The translations under genes and the position numbers were made by a program. A stretch of 64,000 nucleotides of DNA. Origin: Saccharomycopsis malanga (Eukaryota > Ascomycota > Saccharomycetes > Ascoideales > Saccharomycopsidaceae). Position 1 is the first letter of the stretch; each line of letters begins with the position of its first letter. The DNA lies in contig CP025326.1 in the NCBI GenBank assembly GCA_004014935.1, positions 310,001-374,000 of the forward strand. The letters are read 5' to 3'. The notes beneath the pieces were generated by a model. It was not told the DNA's origin. It ran no database searches and was given only the letters and a program-made list of their open reading frames with translations. Positions 7,991-17,975 of the stretch are shown here, piece after piece.

Positions 7991-9898
7991 TCACACTCCA
8001 TACTTCTTGATATTATTCACGCTATGAAATTTGCGTTTGTACAACCCATCAGACATTTCTCCGTCGCCATATTTGCTAGTCGAATTCAAGCTAGCAGCCA
8101 CTGATCCTGACTTTATGAGTTTATTATGCGTATTGTTGAACGTGCTCTGAGTAATCAAAGACTTGGCTCTTCTATGCTGATTTTTGAAAAAATGTGTTTT
8201 CACATCAATCCGCGGCTTCGACACCCACCGAGGGCTTCCATCTGGCCCCATGTCACTTGATAAAGGCGCCTCTGGCCCTAGATCAAAGGTAGACTTTAAA
8301 GGAATAACTTGATATTCTTCAGATTCCAATGGTTGGTCAAAAAGGGTAACTGACATTCCGTTTTCGGCGGGGTGCATGTTGAATGCGCCTGCAGAATGCA
8401 CAGTCTCCACAGACGGCCGGCGGTAGTCGGGCATTCCGGATGCAAAATTCCGCACTCTACGCATCTCTCCGGATCCGTCATCAGATACCCGGCTGCCCCG
8501 CCGGACACCGGTCCGGAGACCGGTTGTCACCTTGTTCTCCAAAATGGGCTCAATAACATTGCGACCAAACTTTCCGGAGTTTGACTTGGAAAGCGACGTC
8601 CCGCTTTTAACACTTTCGTGGCTTGAGTTTATTGTTCGGGTTACCACTTGCTGGAAACCATCGGACCGCCGAACCGGACTATCAGCAGCAAATTCCAGCT
8701 CTTCCTGCCGGTCCGCATTGCGGGACATGGATGAACTGCTGCGGCTCAACAGCTGGACAGGAGCGTCCTGCGTAGCATACATAGCCTGCATGGCCTGCAT
8801 AGCTTGCATCTCCATTAACAAATGCTTTTCTTTACTTGCATACTCTTGCGCCATTGATGTCGCAACATTCTGTTGGATCTCAAGCTTCGCGCATAGCTCT
8901 GCATTTTCTGTACGTAATCTTGCATTCTCAGTATGCATGCCCGCAATCTCACGCCCGCTAAAATCTAATTGATTACGTAAACCGTTTACAGTGCTTATGT
9001 AATCATCATTCTTTCGAGAAATTCTTTTTTCCTCATTAATCTCAAAGTCTGCCACTTTTTGTTTTAACTGCAAGATTTCTGCGTCTTTTTCAATGTTTTG
9101 CTTTTCCAAAACATTATTCTTTTCAATCAATTCAGTCATTTGTTTCTCTTTTAAGGCAATTTTCTCTTCTAATTGGGACAGTTTTTCTTCTTCCTCTTTT
9201 AATATCCCTAACAACTTTTGGTTGTCCCTAACCAAACCATCAATGTCTCCAGCCTGTCCTGCAAGCTGCACTTCCTGATCTTTACACACATTCTGCAACC
9301 GTGCAACATCCTGCTGTAGGGTCGTCACCATCGGGTCGGAAACGTCACGTGACCGGTCAGATTTGAGTTTTCGGTATCTGAGAGCGAGTCTGTAGTATGC
9401 CTGGTATATTTTGATATTTGCGTCGATTTCTGCAGCTAATTCGTGATTGAGCTGAGTGTACTTGTGCTTCATGTCATGCGATGTAGTGTCTGTTTGCAGC
9501 ATTGCAGCAGGGACTGCGTCCACATTGTTGCCAAAAGCTAGGGCCCGCATGATTTCCGACAATTGCATATCCAAATCAAGCAACTGTTTAATGTCAGAAT
9601 CTGTACAAGGTGGCTCTTGAGGGATTCTTTCATAAGCATTCAAAACTGTAGTGATTTCCTCTTCTGTCTCAGATTCCGAATCATAGGAAGGGTCACAGAA
9701 TATAGATGTCCCGGCCTGCAAGGCATCATCAAATGAGGTCCGCGAAGTGGATGTTGAGGCGCCTGCGCCTTTATGCGGTTGCACATGCGGTTGCATATGT
9801 TGTTGTTGTTGCACATGTTGTTGCACATGTTGTCCGTTCAACAGAGACTCTTCTGATGCATTCACAGAACTTTCTTCCTCATGATAGTTGCATACCAT
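7991..9898 (-). CDS. long coiled-coil protein, unrecognised
   Basis: 635 residues. The N-terminus is acidic with a His/Gln-rich stretch (residues ~22-45), then a helical region (~100-180). A long heptad-type coiled coil follows (about 195-390, e.g. LQQDVARLQNVCKDQEVQL). The C-terminal third is Ser/Arg-rich and ends in a basic segment (KTHFFKNQHRRAKSLI near residue 550). Such architecture suits a spindle-pole, cortical or cytoskeletal adaptor, but I recognise no family. Start ATG at 9898 is the first in frame. It is divergent from the CDC15-like kinase across about 300 bp, so the two may share control sequences. Confidence 0.75.
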   Translation of the reverse strand: MVCNYHEEESSVNASEESLLNGQHVQQHVQQQQHMQPHVQPHKGAGASTSTSRTSFDDALQAGTSIFCDPSYDSESETEEEITTVLNAYERIPQEPPCTDSDIKQLLDLDMQLSEIMRALAFGNNVDAVPAAMLQTDTTSHDMKHKYTQLNHELAAEIDANIKIYQAYYRLALRYRKLKSDRSRDVSDPMVTTLQQDVARLQNVCKDQEVQLAGQAGDIDGLVRDNQKLLGILKEEEEKLSQLEEKIALKEKQMTELIEKNNVLEKQNIEKDAEILQLKQKVADFEINEEKRISRKNDDYISTVNGLRNQLDFSGREIAGMHTENARLRTENAELCAKLEIQQNVATSMAQEYASKEKHLLMEMQAMQAMQAMYATQDAPVQLLSRSSSSMSRNADRQEELEFAADSPVRRSDGFQQVVTRTINSSHESVKSGTSLSKSNSGKFGRNVIEPILENKVTTGLRTGVRRGSRVSDDGSGEMRRVRNFASGMPDYRRPSVETVHSAGAFNMHPAENGMSVTLFDQPLESEEYQVIPLKSTFDLGPEAPLSSDMGPDGSPRWVSKPRIDVKTHFFKNQHRRAKSLITQSTFNNTHNKLIKSGSVAASLNSTSKYGDGEMSDGLYKRKFHSVNNIKKYGV

Positions 9899-10200
9899 GA
9901 CGCATGGCTAAACTGTCTTCGATGGGTTATTATTGTCAACCCTCGGGCAGGTTGTTTGTTTCTTTATCGGGGGCTTGTTTTTTTTTCTTTCCTCAAAAAA
10001 AAAACAACAAAACATTACCAATTCCACAGATTTGGTATATTGACTATAATAATTCCCAATTAGGAATCCTGTACGGTCACATCCGCCATGGTCATCGCAT
10101 GACCAACACGTGACCATTGACACAGAAAAGAAGACGTCTCAAGACCAGCGGTAGGAGCGAGAGAGATGACGCGTGGGCGGTTGGTGACAAGTAAGAGGTG
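9899..10200. promoter_or_regulatory. divergent promoter region, coiled-coil gene / CDC15-like
   Basis: 302 bp between two divergent starts. Contains an A/T homopolymer stretch near 9985-10012, a CACGTG at about 10108, and a short upstream ORF (10166-10201) whose stop overlaps the kinase start codon (TGATG). Confidence 0.5.
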
Positions 10201-10201
10201 A
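10166..10201 (+). promoter_or_regulatory. upstream ORF overlapping the kinase start
   Basis: ATG at 10166, eleven codons, stop TGA at 10199-10201 sharing its last A with the main ATG (TGATG). If the transcript starts upstream, reinitiation or leaky scanning would set kinase translation. Confidence 0.4.
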
Positions 10202-11652
10202 TGAGTAAGGAATATGGTGAACGGGCAGGGTTGAGGCTACGAAGGATGTCGGAGGACAAGCGGGAGATATTAGCGCGCTATAGGGAGACCGAAACAGATA
10301 TAGATTTGGAGACGTCGTTTTGGCAGGACGGTAGTGGAGTTCTGGATGTATTTGACACGAAGATCAATGACTGGAAGCTGCGCAAACTGAAGCTGAAGAA
10401 GGCGACCAGAAGTAGGAAGGAGAGTAGTAATTTTAATGCGATGGAAATTCACAATGGAGAGGATCTGATTGGAAGAGGAATGGTGACGGATGAACGGACG
10501 CGGCAACTGTCTGCGACATATAAAATTGACGATAATGAGCGGCGGCAAAAAATAGACGACAATGAACGTAGCAGCCGGTATAGCTCTTCAGAAATTATAG
10601 ATAGCGTGCTTCAAAAGTACGAGATCCAGGAACGGCTTGGAAAAGGCGCGTTTGCAAGCGTATTCCGGGCGACACACCGGGTAACCGGGAGAGACATTGC
10701 GGTGAAGCAAATTGAGTTCAATACGGAGGATGATATTCGGGAACTAATGGGAGAGATTAATGTGTTGAAGAGTCTTCGGCACGAGCACATTGTCAAGTAT
10801 CATGGGTTTGTGCTGCGAAACAGCACGTTAAACATCTTTTTAGAGTATTGTGATGGCGGGTCTCTCCGCGACTTGTATCGTAGGATAGCGCGGTTCAACC
10901 GGGACGTTCACCGGGTGACGCGTGTTCTTTTGACCGAGGGCGAGATCAAATTTTATACCGCGCAGGTGCTCCGGGGTCTTGCGTATCTACATGGCGAGGG
11001 CGTAGTGCACCGCGACATCAAGGCTGCCAACATTCTACTTCGGTCGCACAATGTTGTCAAGTTGGCAGACTTTGGCGTCTCGACCAAAATCAATGTAAAC
11101 ACAGTAAACATACGTAATCTTGGAACCAATGTGGTCGGCACTCCAAACTGGATGGCGCCCGAGGTTATCAGCCTCGAATCAGTGTCCACAGCCTCCGATA
11201 TCTGGTCCCTCGGCGCCACTATCGTAGAATTGTACACGGGCCATCCTCCATACCATGATTTGAACCCAATGGCTGCCCTCCACGCTATTGTTTGCGACGA
11301 CTATCCGGCCATCCCCAAATCAATGTCTGCCTCTGCCGTCGATTTCTTAATGCAATGCTTCCAAAAAGACCCAAAACAGAGAGCGTCTGCTCACACATTG
11401 TCAAATCATCCTTGGCTCCAAGATCTTGAGTCGCAAGATTTAATCACTTGGACAAAACCAGAACATCAAAGAATCGTTTCTGACAATTCATCAAGTTCTA
11501 CGTATTCCTCAGTAAAACAAAGAGCTCCTAGCCAGTCAAACTCACTTTTGAAATACGCCGAAAACGACCACGACGATTGGTCCAAGGATTTTTCAAACAT
11601 AAACTTTTCAAAGTTGAAAATCGAGGATTCTTGTAGAAAAGTGGGAAATTAG
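10201..11652 (+). CDS. CDC15: Cdc15/SepH/Cdc7-class Ser/Thr kinase, short form
   Basis: Mitotic-exit/septation kinase acting downstream of the Tem1-type GTPase. 483 residues from the ATG at 10201. The kinase domain spans about 140-406 with glycine loop GKGAFASVF, VAIK-type lysine in IAVKQ, HRDIKAAN near 270, DFGVS near 290 and GTPNWMAPE. LEYCDGGSLRDL and the activation segment are close to Cdc15/SepH. A ~139-residue N-terminal extension is unusual. The chain ends about 77 residues after the domain, in DDWSKDF...NFSKLKI, a patch seen after the kinase in this family. Budding-yeast Cdc15 is about twice as long and carries its localisation region C-terminally; here that part is missing and element remnants begin 28 nt after the stop. 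Family call strong, orthology probable. Confidence 0.85.
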   Translation: MSKEYGERAGLRLRRMSEDKREILARYRETETDIDLETSFWQDGSGVLDVFDTKINDWKLRKLKLKKATRSRKESSNFNAMEIHNGEDLIGRGMVTDERTRQLSATYKIDDNERRQKIDDNERSSRYSSSEIIDSVLQKYEIQERLGKGAFASVFRATHRVTGRDIAVKQIEFNTEDDIRELMGEINVLKSLRHEHIVKYHGFVLRNSTLNIFLEYCDGGSLRDLYRRIARFNRDVHRVTRVLLTEGEIKFYTAQVLRGLAYLHGEGVVHRDIKAANILLRSHNVVKLADFGVSTKINVNTVNIRNLGTNVVGTPNWMAPEVISLESVSTASDIWSLGATIVELYTGHPPYHDLNPMAALHAIVCDDYPAIPKSMSASAVDFLMQCFQKDPKQRASAHTLSNHPWLQDLESQDLITWTKPEHQRIVSDNSSSSTYSSVKQRAPSQSNSLLKYAENDHDDWSKDFSNINFSKLKIEDSCRKVGN

Positions 11653-11679
11653 ATTTTGTAGTTGCAAAACTTTCAGAGA

Positions 11680-11729
11680 AGAGAGTTTTATGATGGACAT
11701 TATAGGGCCACTGGGCTTGAAATATATAG
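11680..11729 (+). mobile_element. SINE-like fragment with internal deletion
   Basis: GAGTTTTATGATGGACATTA runs directly into CTGGGCTTGAAATATATA: the middle of the B-box-less subtype joined to the tail. It lies just after the kinase stop. Confidence 0.6.
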
Positions 11730-11850
11730 AATTTTACTAACTTAAAGATGGCAATATATAAAATGTTGTAATTTGAATATGGTGATATATAAATTTTTAC
11801 TAATTTAAATATGGTAATATATAAAATGTTAGTTATTTAAGATGGTAATA
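11730..11850. repeat. AT-rich imperfect repeats
   Basis: Several copies of a unit like ATTTAAATATGGTAATATATAAAATGT. These are local repeats flanking the next element. Confidence 0.6.
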
Positions 11851-12022
11851 ATAATATCACATTATCCAAGCCCAGTACATATCAGTTTCGTATATACCGT
11901 CTATTTCCAAGGAGACTTGGTAAAGCACAATAATGTCCATCATAATATTCTCGCCCGTCTTTCTATTGGGTCTTTTTCTCTTCTTTGATAACACTAACCA
12001 CTGAACCTACGGCCCAGTGGCC
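11851..12022 (-). mobile_element. SINE-like element, B-box-less subtype, with 12-bp target-site duplication
   Basis: Reverse strand: head CCACTGGGCCGTAGGTTCAG, AAGAGAAAAAGACCCAATAG, GAGAATATTATGATGGACAT, ACCAAGTCTCCTTGGAAATA, tail GTATATACGAAACTGATATG and CTGGGCTTGGATAATGTGAT, then ATT-type repeats. Flanked by AAGATGGTAATA at 11839-11850 and 12023-12034, exactly at both ends. Confidence 0.85.
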
Positions 12023-12127
12023 AAGATGGTAATATGTAGAAATATGTGGAATATTCCCAATAATGTAATAACAGTATACAATACTACCAATAATGCAAAG
12101 ACTGTATACAATAATAACAATAACTTA

Positions 12128-12333
12128 TATTTCGAGCCAATAATATCAATTTCGTATATCCGCGCCATGCCTAAAAAGACTTTAAAATCCAATCAATAGT
12201 AATAATCTTATATTCCAAGCCCAGTACATCAGTTCCGTAAAATCCAATCATGTATTAATAATAATCTGCTCATCCTTGAGTCTGCCATGTCTGTCCAAGA
12301 GTACTAAACACAGAACCATTCGGCGCAGGGGCA
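12128..12333 (-). mobile_element. two degraded SINE-like copies
   Basis: 12128-12180 is a tail fragment (ATATTTCGAGCC ... TTTCGTATATCCGCGCC). 12204-12333 is a degraded copy with tail CTTATATTCCAAGCCCAGTA and a worn head (CCATTCGGCGCAGGGGCAC). Both reverse strand. Confidence 0.65.
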
Positions 12334-12499
12334 CATTAAGAGTAATTGATCAAATATTTGCCTAGTTATAAATCTATTCAAAGGTGTGGCGCCGTAATGA
12401 GCAACGTAGCCATCATTTTCAATGATCCATCGATATCCAAACTGGAGTCTTTATTATGGACAATCAAGTTTAAATACCCCAAGAATTCGCTTGTGGTCA

Positions 12500-15400
12500 C
12501 TAAACACTTGCATCATATTTCCAAACAGACAAGCCAACACCGCCTATCAAACAAAGGCTTTTGCTATCAAAATGGGCGACATCTGACGAGCCAGTGTCAG
12601 CAACGGTAGTGTATTGTTTACTGAGGAGAGCCAAGCCGTTGGCGGTGCTCCAGACTCGGACAATTTGGTCCAGACTAGTGACCAATATGGAGTTGTGGGC
12701 AATTATGCTTATGGATGTGATTGTTGAGGACGCGGCATCAGGAATGAAAGCCACGATTTCAGAATTGGTAATTTGTCTAGTTTTGGGGTCAAGATGCAAT
12801 CTGAACAATGCCAAGGCGTTATCGTCACCGCCTGTGGCAATGTCAACAGTGGTTTTGTTGTTGAACACAACAAAATCTTTGATACCGTTCTGATGAATCT
12901 GCTGGGTGACAACAGGTCTTTGCAACTTGCTAGGACTGCGTGGCTCCAAGGGCTTTTTCAACACCAAAGATTCAGAAACCAAACCAAACTCAGAAGCCAA
13001 TGGGATGTCGTAAACAGTGATGAACCCATCGGTGGCGGCTATAGATAAATACACAGTGGAGGCGACTATCAATTTACAGCCCAACACACAAATGTCTTTG
13101 TAGAAATCCTCAACAAGAAGCACAAACGTTTTCTGCTCAATGTTGTAAAACAACACCTTGAGTAAGGAGTTGGAATACACCAAGGAAAACACGTATCCGC
13201 ACGGAGTAAGGGAGCCCGAGTAAACCGCAATATAATCAAAGTCCATGATGCGAAGATCTGGGTTTACGGCATTGACAGCGCCCAATTTGTCATAGCAGGT
13301 CACATATAATGAGGAATCAGCAGCGGTTGCACTGCCATCTGCTGGGAAATCTGTGACTTTCCATACAAAAAACTCCTCTCTTCCGGCACACGATACTAGA
13401 AAGCGCCCGCCGGCCAAAAACTTGAGTCTTTGAAGCCCGGAAACATGCAATCTTTGGCTGAGACATGTTTTGACCGAGCCGGATTCGAACACCTTGGAAA
13501 ACAGCACAGTTGTGTCCTCTGCGCCTGTCGCTATGATCCTATACGGCGAGGCCGTGCCGCCCAGCAACACAGACAGCACTGCAATGTCTCTAATCTCGCG
13601 GCCATGGGTTCCATCCACCAAGACCTCGCGGGCAAACCTGGCGGTGGAAACCCGCCGCTCACACACCACCAACGCCCCGGCCCGCACATAGTACAACCTG
13701 TATGCTTTGTCGGCGGTTGTCAAGCGCCAGAGCCGATGGGACCCGCCGCACGGCTCTGTCCAAAGCTCGTGGCCAGTGGCCTGGTCGTGCAAGTAGAAGG
13801 AGTCCGAACGGAAGCCGTATAGAAGCGTTTGCCGAGGCGTCTGTAGCAAGCCCTCTAGAAAGCCTCCCTTCGGGATTTTGTTCTGATGCCAGACGGCTGT
13901 CGCGGCCTGGGCGTCCTTGGACAGCCAGCCCAGGGCAACGTCGGCGCCTGCTTGTGCGGCCATGTTGATGTCCACGTAGAGATAGATGCCGTCTCGTAGA
14001 GCGATGGACACAAGCAACGAGCCGCGGAGTTCTCGAGCAACGCGTATTTGCGAAACGGTGTCGCCAGGCGCTACTTTCCTCCACGTCTGGACAGGCAGAA
14101 CCACGGCTCCACTTGTGGAGTCGTCGAGCTTGTAGAGAGCAACGGTGGCAAATCTGGAGCCAAGCAAAAGCGCGCTGAACGTTTCGTTGTAGCAAAACGC
14201 AGTGATCACAAACGGTGTTTTGGGCTTTGCTAGCAACTTGGTGTTGCCAGTGTATGTAAGAGACTCAAAGTCGTACTCCATGTAGACGTACGGATCGTTC
14301 GGATGAGGCGACTCTAACAAAACAAAGCCGAGATTGGCCTTGTTGGGTTTGTAAGCGAACACATTTGTGATCTTTTTCAAAGAAACGGTTTTCAAGGCAG
14401 CAACATTGAACGTGCTGATCTTGTTGATGTTGAGATTGCTGTCAAGAGCCATGACCACCTGATACCCAGTATTGTTTGTGCAAATCACAAGCGAATCCAC
14501 ATGAGTGACATTAAAAAAGCTGTTGGTGAAATGAGATCGGTGGTTGACGCCTACAGATGACGCGTCATCCACATTGACTCCGACAGATGACGCGTCATCA
14601 ACATTCACAAGCTTCACCGAGCGATAATTGTCGCTCACATGGAAAACATGAAGATACGACGTGATAACAAGTAAACTGTCACCATTCAACGCGGGCACAA
14701 CAGCCTTGATGCTTTCGTTTTTCGCAAAAACAAGCGTGTCACATCCACTTTGCGAAGCTAGAAACGACATGCTGAGCTCCGTTGCATTGCTGCCAAGCTC
14801 TGCCACAAGATCAACTAGACAAACCTTGCCGTCATTGCCCCCCGTGGCAGCCACTAGCGAGCCGAGGTCCACAGCAACGCTCCAAATGCTTTTCCCCGAG
14901 TGGCCCTCAATGGTTTTTCTGCATAGCAACTCGCCATCTGCTGTCAACTGCCAGATCCGAAGCGTCAAGTCCTCGGAACAGCTCAACACCATTGTTTGCC
15001 CGGCAGGGTCTTCAAAAAACTCCAATTGCCATATCCGCGCGCCATGGCCCCAGCCTGTAGCAATGGTCGCGCCGGTTTCGAGGTCCCAGACCTTGATTGA
15101 CCGGTCGTCTGAGCAGGAAACCGCCTTGGAGCCGTCCAAGCTGCCTTGAACCCCAAAAATGGACCCCTCGTGCCCGGTTAGATGATGCACCACTTCCCCA
15201 CAGAGGCCTGCTGTGGAGGGCGTCTCCGGAAGCCGCCACACATAGATGCCGGACATCACCGTCCCGGCAAAAACTAAAATGTCGGTCGACGACAACACCC
15301 GGAACCCCCCGGAATACAAGATGCTCTTCTCGTTGCTGTGTGTCGCCCACCGCACCTCATACCGCCGCCCCGTAACCGCCACGCCAACCACAACATTGTG

Positions 15401-15754
15401 CGCCGTCAACAAGTACACAAAGCCTTTGTTGTCATAGTGAAAGTCGCCAGCAATGATCCAATCATTGAGTGCCGTCTCGTATTTGGCGCAAGCCGCTGCG
15501 GACATCAACTCGGCAAACGGAATGACCGAAACCGACCGGCCCCCGAAAAATAGAACATTCTCGCCCCCTACAACAATCCCATGAATCTTGTTTTTCGAAA
15601 ACACTCGGGCACAACTCACCAAAGTGCCTTGCACATGATTAAACACCTTGACTACTGGCCCATATCCAACCATCAAATACTCCGTGCCGCTAACAAACCG
15701 TAACGCCGTAACCGGCCCATAGTGCTCTACCGGCTCAAGAATCCCACTACACAT
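12500..15754 (-). CDS. RTT10: WD40-repeat tRNA 2'-O-methylation cofactor (Trm734/WDR6-like)
   Basis: 1084 residues of WD40-type beta-propeller repeats (e.g. LTGHEGSIFGVQGSLDGSKA, SCSDDRSIKVWDLETG, SCSEDLTLRIWQL), opening MCSGILEPVEHYGPVTALRF as in Rtt10/WDR6. In yeast this protein pairs with Trm7 to methylate position 34 of certain tRNAs and has a role in endosomal recycling. Length fits the family (about 1000-1100). A 33-bp internal duplication at 14548-14613 repeats NVDDASSVGV, a recent loop expansion. Start ATG at 15754. Upstream lies a cluster of CACGTG sites. Confidence 0.9.
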   Translation of the reverse strand: MCSGILEPVEHYGPVTALRFVSGTEYLMVGYGPVVKVFNHVQGTLVSCARVFSKNKIHGIVVGGENVLFFGGRSVSVIPFAELMSAAACAKYETALNDWIIAGDFHYDNKGFVYLLTAHNVVVGVAVTGRRYEVRWATHSNEKSILYSGGFRVLSSTDILVFAGTVMSGIYVWRLPETPSTAGLCGEVVHHLTGHEGSIFGVQGSLDGSKAVSCSDDRSIKVWDLETGATIATGWGHGARIWQLEFFEDPAGQTMVLSCSEDLTLRIWQLTADGELLCRKTIEGHSGKSIWSVAVDLGSLVAATGGNDGKVCLVDLVAELGSNATELSMSFLASQSGCDTLVFAKNESIKAVVPALNGDSLLVITSYLHVFHVSDNYRSVKLVNVDDASSVGVNVDDASSVGVNHRSHFTNSFFNVTHVDSLVICTNNTGYQVVMALDSNLNINKISTFNVAALKTVSLKKITNVFAYKPNKANLGFVLLESPHPNDPYVYMEYDFESLTYTGNTKLLAKPKTPFVITAFCYNETFSALLLGSRFATVALYKLDDSTSGAVVLPVQTWRKVAPGDTVSQIRVARELRGSLLVSIALRDGIYLYVDINMAAQAGADVALGWLSKDAQAATAVWHQNKIPKGGFLEGLLQTPRQTLLYGFRSDSFYLHDQATGHELWTEPCGGSHRLWRLTTADKAYRLYYVRAGALVVCERRVSTARFAREVLVDGTHGREIRDIAVLSVLLGGTASPYRIIATGAEDTTVLFSKVFESGSVKTCLSQRLHVSGLQRLKFLAGGRFLVSCAGREEFFVWKVTDFPADGSATAADSSLYVTCYDKLGAVNAVNPDLRIMDFDYIAVYSGSLTPCGYVFSLVYSNSLLKVLFYNIEQKTFVLLVEDFYKDICVLGCKLIVASTVYLSIAATDGFITVYDIPLASEFGLVSESLVLKKPLEPRSPSKLQRPVVTQQIHQNGIKDFVVFNNKTTVDIATGGDDNALALFRLHLDPKTRQITNSEIVAFIPDAASSTITSISIIAHNSILVTSLDQIVRVWSTANGLALLSKQYTTVADTGSSDVAHFDSKSLCLIGGVGLSVWKYDASV

Positions 15755-16668
15755 TTTCTAAACCGTATCTCTCAACACCTTCCTTATTGACTGTAAAATT
15801 GAATATTTGTGGGCTAATGTTGACCACTTTTGATAATTTTTCATTTTTTCCATTGATGCATGATGCTGCATGATTCTGCATAATACTGCATTATAGATCA
15901 GCCTTGAAAGATGAGTTGTACGTTTAAAACTGCAATTTAGTTTCGCTTTGAGCCCGAATAGTTGGTATAATATGAAGATTGCTACAATCCAAATTGTCTA
16001 CTGCACATGTGGCAAACCAATAGAACGTTTTCCTCTCTGATTTTTAACAACTTTGCTTGACAAATCATCATGTATGCGGACATTAATATAGTATCACATG
16101 ACTACTAATGATAAATACACGAAAACTAGAATAAAAGTCTGGTGAAACATTATCCAGAGAAACACCCAAGTTTACGTTTGAGCACGCTGGAGGAATTGTA
16201 AAGTCATATAGCCAGATTTCTACTCCGGTCTGGTGGGAGATCACGTGAAGAGCGCAAGTCACGTGAGGATGTCGCATCATCAGTGACGACGAGGACGAGG
16301 TTATTGGGCAATATAGATGGATCATCCAACGCCAGGATATGTTTTTTAGAGAACGCTACCTTGCTGACGATTGTGACTCTCGAAATACAAATGTCTTGTC
16401 TCTCTCATGAGATACTTATAAATTTCCGCATCCGGTCCGGTGAGATCACGTGATGATGTCGCGTCATCTGTGGGTATGTTGGAGCTGTATTTTGTTCAGA
16501 AGTTTATTATTTTCCGTTTCCCGAAAGGTGCCAATATTTAGAGAAGCTAATTTTAACAGCATCTTTTACAATATACACCAGTATAATATGGATGCCAAAA
16601 CAGTTTGTATTAAACGAAAAACAAGAAAGCAAAGTCTTAGAACGAAAACAAAAACAAAAAACAAAAAA
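15755..16668. promoter_or_regulatory. upstream region of RTT10 with CACGTG sites
   Basis: No gene seen. Three CACGTG sites (about 16242, 16260 and 16446), the first and third in a duplicated context (CGGT(C/G)(T/C)GGTGAGATCACGTGA followed by GATGTCGC(A/G)TCATC). CACGTG is the E-box of Cbf1/Pho4-type bHLH factors. Imperfect TGCATGAT/TGCATAAT repeats lie near 15855-15890. Confidence 0.5.
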
Positions 16669-17759
16669 CTACAATCTATGGTTGCGGATCTGGGAGTTTT
16701 CAGAAGAAATGTTGGACTCCTCGTCGCCAATTGTGTCTAAATTGATATCCAACTGGTCAAGTAACCGATTGGTGTCATCGTAATCAGAATACGAACTGCT
16801 ATTGTGAGTTGGTTGAATCACCCTACCGTCGCGGTAATTTGAAACAAACGAGTTTTTAAACGGCTGTGGGAATATCAGTAATTCTATTCGGTAACCAAAC
16901 AATTAAGGTTTGTCAACTTACGTTATTTTTTATATTGTTTTTCCAGACTTTTTTGTGGCGGAACAACAATTTGTAAAGAAAGCCACCGCTGAAATAAACC
17001 GACAAGGCGGCAAACAAACTAGACAGTTAGTAGCTGAGCTGAGACAAACAAATTAGAAAAGTCTACTTACATGAAGAAAAATATCCAGATAGCAGCCAAG
17101 TCGTCTGCCTTTTTGGGCGTCACGCATGCATGTGCAGTACGCACCTCGAAAAAATATGCACAATTGTTGATAGCGCCAATAAAGGAAACGCTTGCTTTGG
17201 ACAGTATTTCCTTGTCACAAGCAAAACTTAGAATTGTTGATTTCCGCAAACGTTTTCCTTTAGAATCCTTCAAATATTCATCTGCGGACAATGAGTTGGG
17301 GTCCCTACAGTAACTTCCATTAGCATATGTAAGAGTTAGCTTTTTGCCCCGGAGCACCGGCGTGGTATTAAAGTTGCCTATGCTGTACTTGATGCCGTTG
17401 GCTATATAATAGCCGCCGATACGAGACGCATTCTGTATGCTTGAATCAACATCATGACTGCTTCTTGCAGACGCCGCGCTCAACGGCGACGCACATATTC
17501 CAAGCGTGAAGTTCACACCGTAATCAAAGCCTTTGGCAGGCCACGCTGCAGGCTTTATAATGTTCTTTTCCATTGAAGACCGGCTCAATGAGGACAAGTC
17601 ATAAAACGCATTGTTTGCAACATTGACAACTGTACAATCTGACCCTTTTTCTTCACTTTCTGACCTGCTTGACCCATTCGGCACTGTACCTGCAGCAACA
17701 CACTGCAATATTAATGCAATCAATATCCCCACTTGCCTTATCATCATGCATGCATGCAT
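16669..17759 (-). CDS. ATG27: Atg27-type type I membrane protein (autophagy), three exons
   Basis: Minus strand, exons 17759..17071, 17018..16922 and 16863..16669, about 326 residues. A signal peptide (MMIRQVGILIALILQCVAAG) leads a Cys-containing lumenal domain of the mannose-6-phosphate-receptor-homology type (GVNFTLGICASPL..., LTYANGSYC, CDKE), then one membrane span completed only by splicing (AIWIFFFI + LFAALSVYFSGGFLYKLLF). The cytosolic tail has an acidic dileucine motif DTNRLL. Atg27 cycles between vacuole, Golgi/endosomes and autophagosome precursors with Atg9. Intron 1 (17019-17070) has GTAAGT/TACTAAC/CTAG; intron 2 (16864-16921) has GTAAGT and a weak TACTGAT branch, acceptor CAG. 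The first is certain from the membrane span, the second likely. Confidence 0.85.
16864..16921 (-). other. ATG27 intron 2 (58 nt)
   Basis: GTAAGT donor, CACAG acceptor, phase 0. The other AG would bring an immediate stop. Without this intron the protein would end two residues later (VS). Confidence 0.65.
17019..17070 (-). other. ATG27 intron 1 (52 nt)
   Basis: GTAAGT donor, TACTAAC branch (17026-17032) and CTAG acceptor on the minus strand. The branch lies within 10 nt of the acceptor. Confidence 0.85.
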
Positions 17760-17975
17760 ATTTTCAACCTTTCATGGTTACCAACCAAAACTCGCTTCAT
17801 CTTTCCTTGCTGCTTATAAAAACTCTACATTGCATGAGGGTCACCCGGATACACATTTTTGACATGTGCCGGGTAAATGATAGTTTTTTTTTTATTTTCT
17901 TAATAACTATAATTTTCAGAACTGTCCATAGAAAAGTGACTATTAGATAAACAAGAAGCATCAATAATAGATGTC

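Noticed and set aside
12017-12199. Short frames around 12.0-12.2 kb
   Set aside because: Lie in element tails and local AT repeats.
16083-16325. 80-codon minus-strand frame upstream of RTT10
   Set aside because: No recognisable motif, overlaps the E-box block, composition like non-coding sequence.
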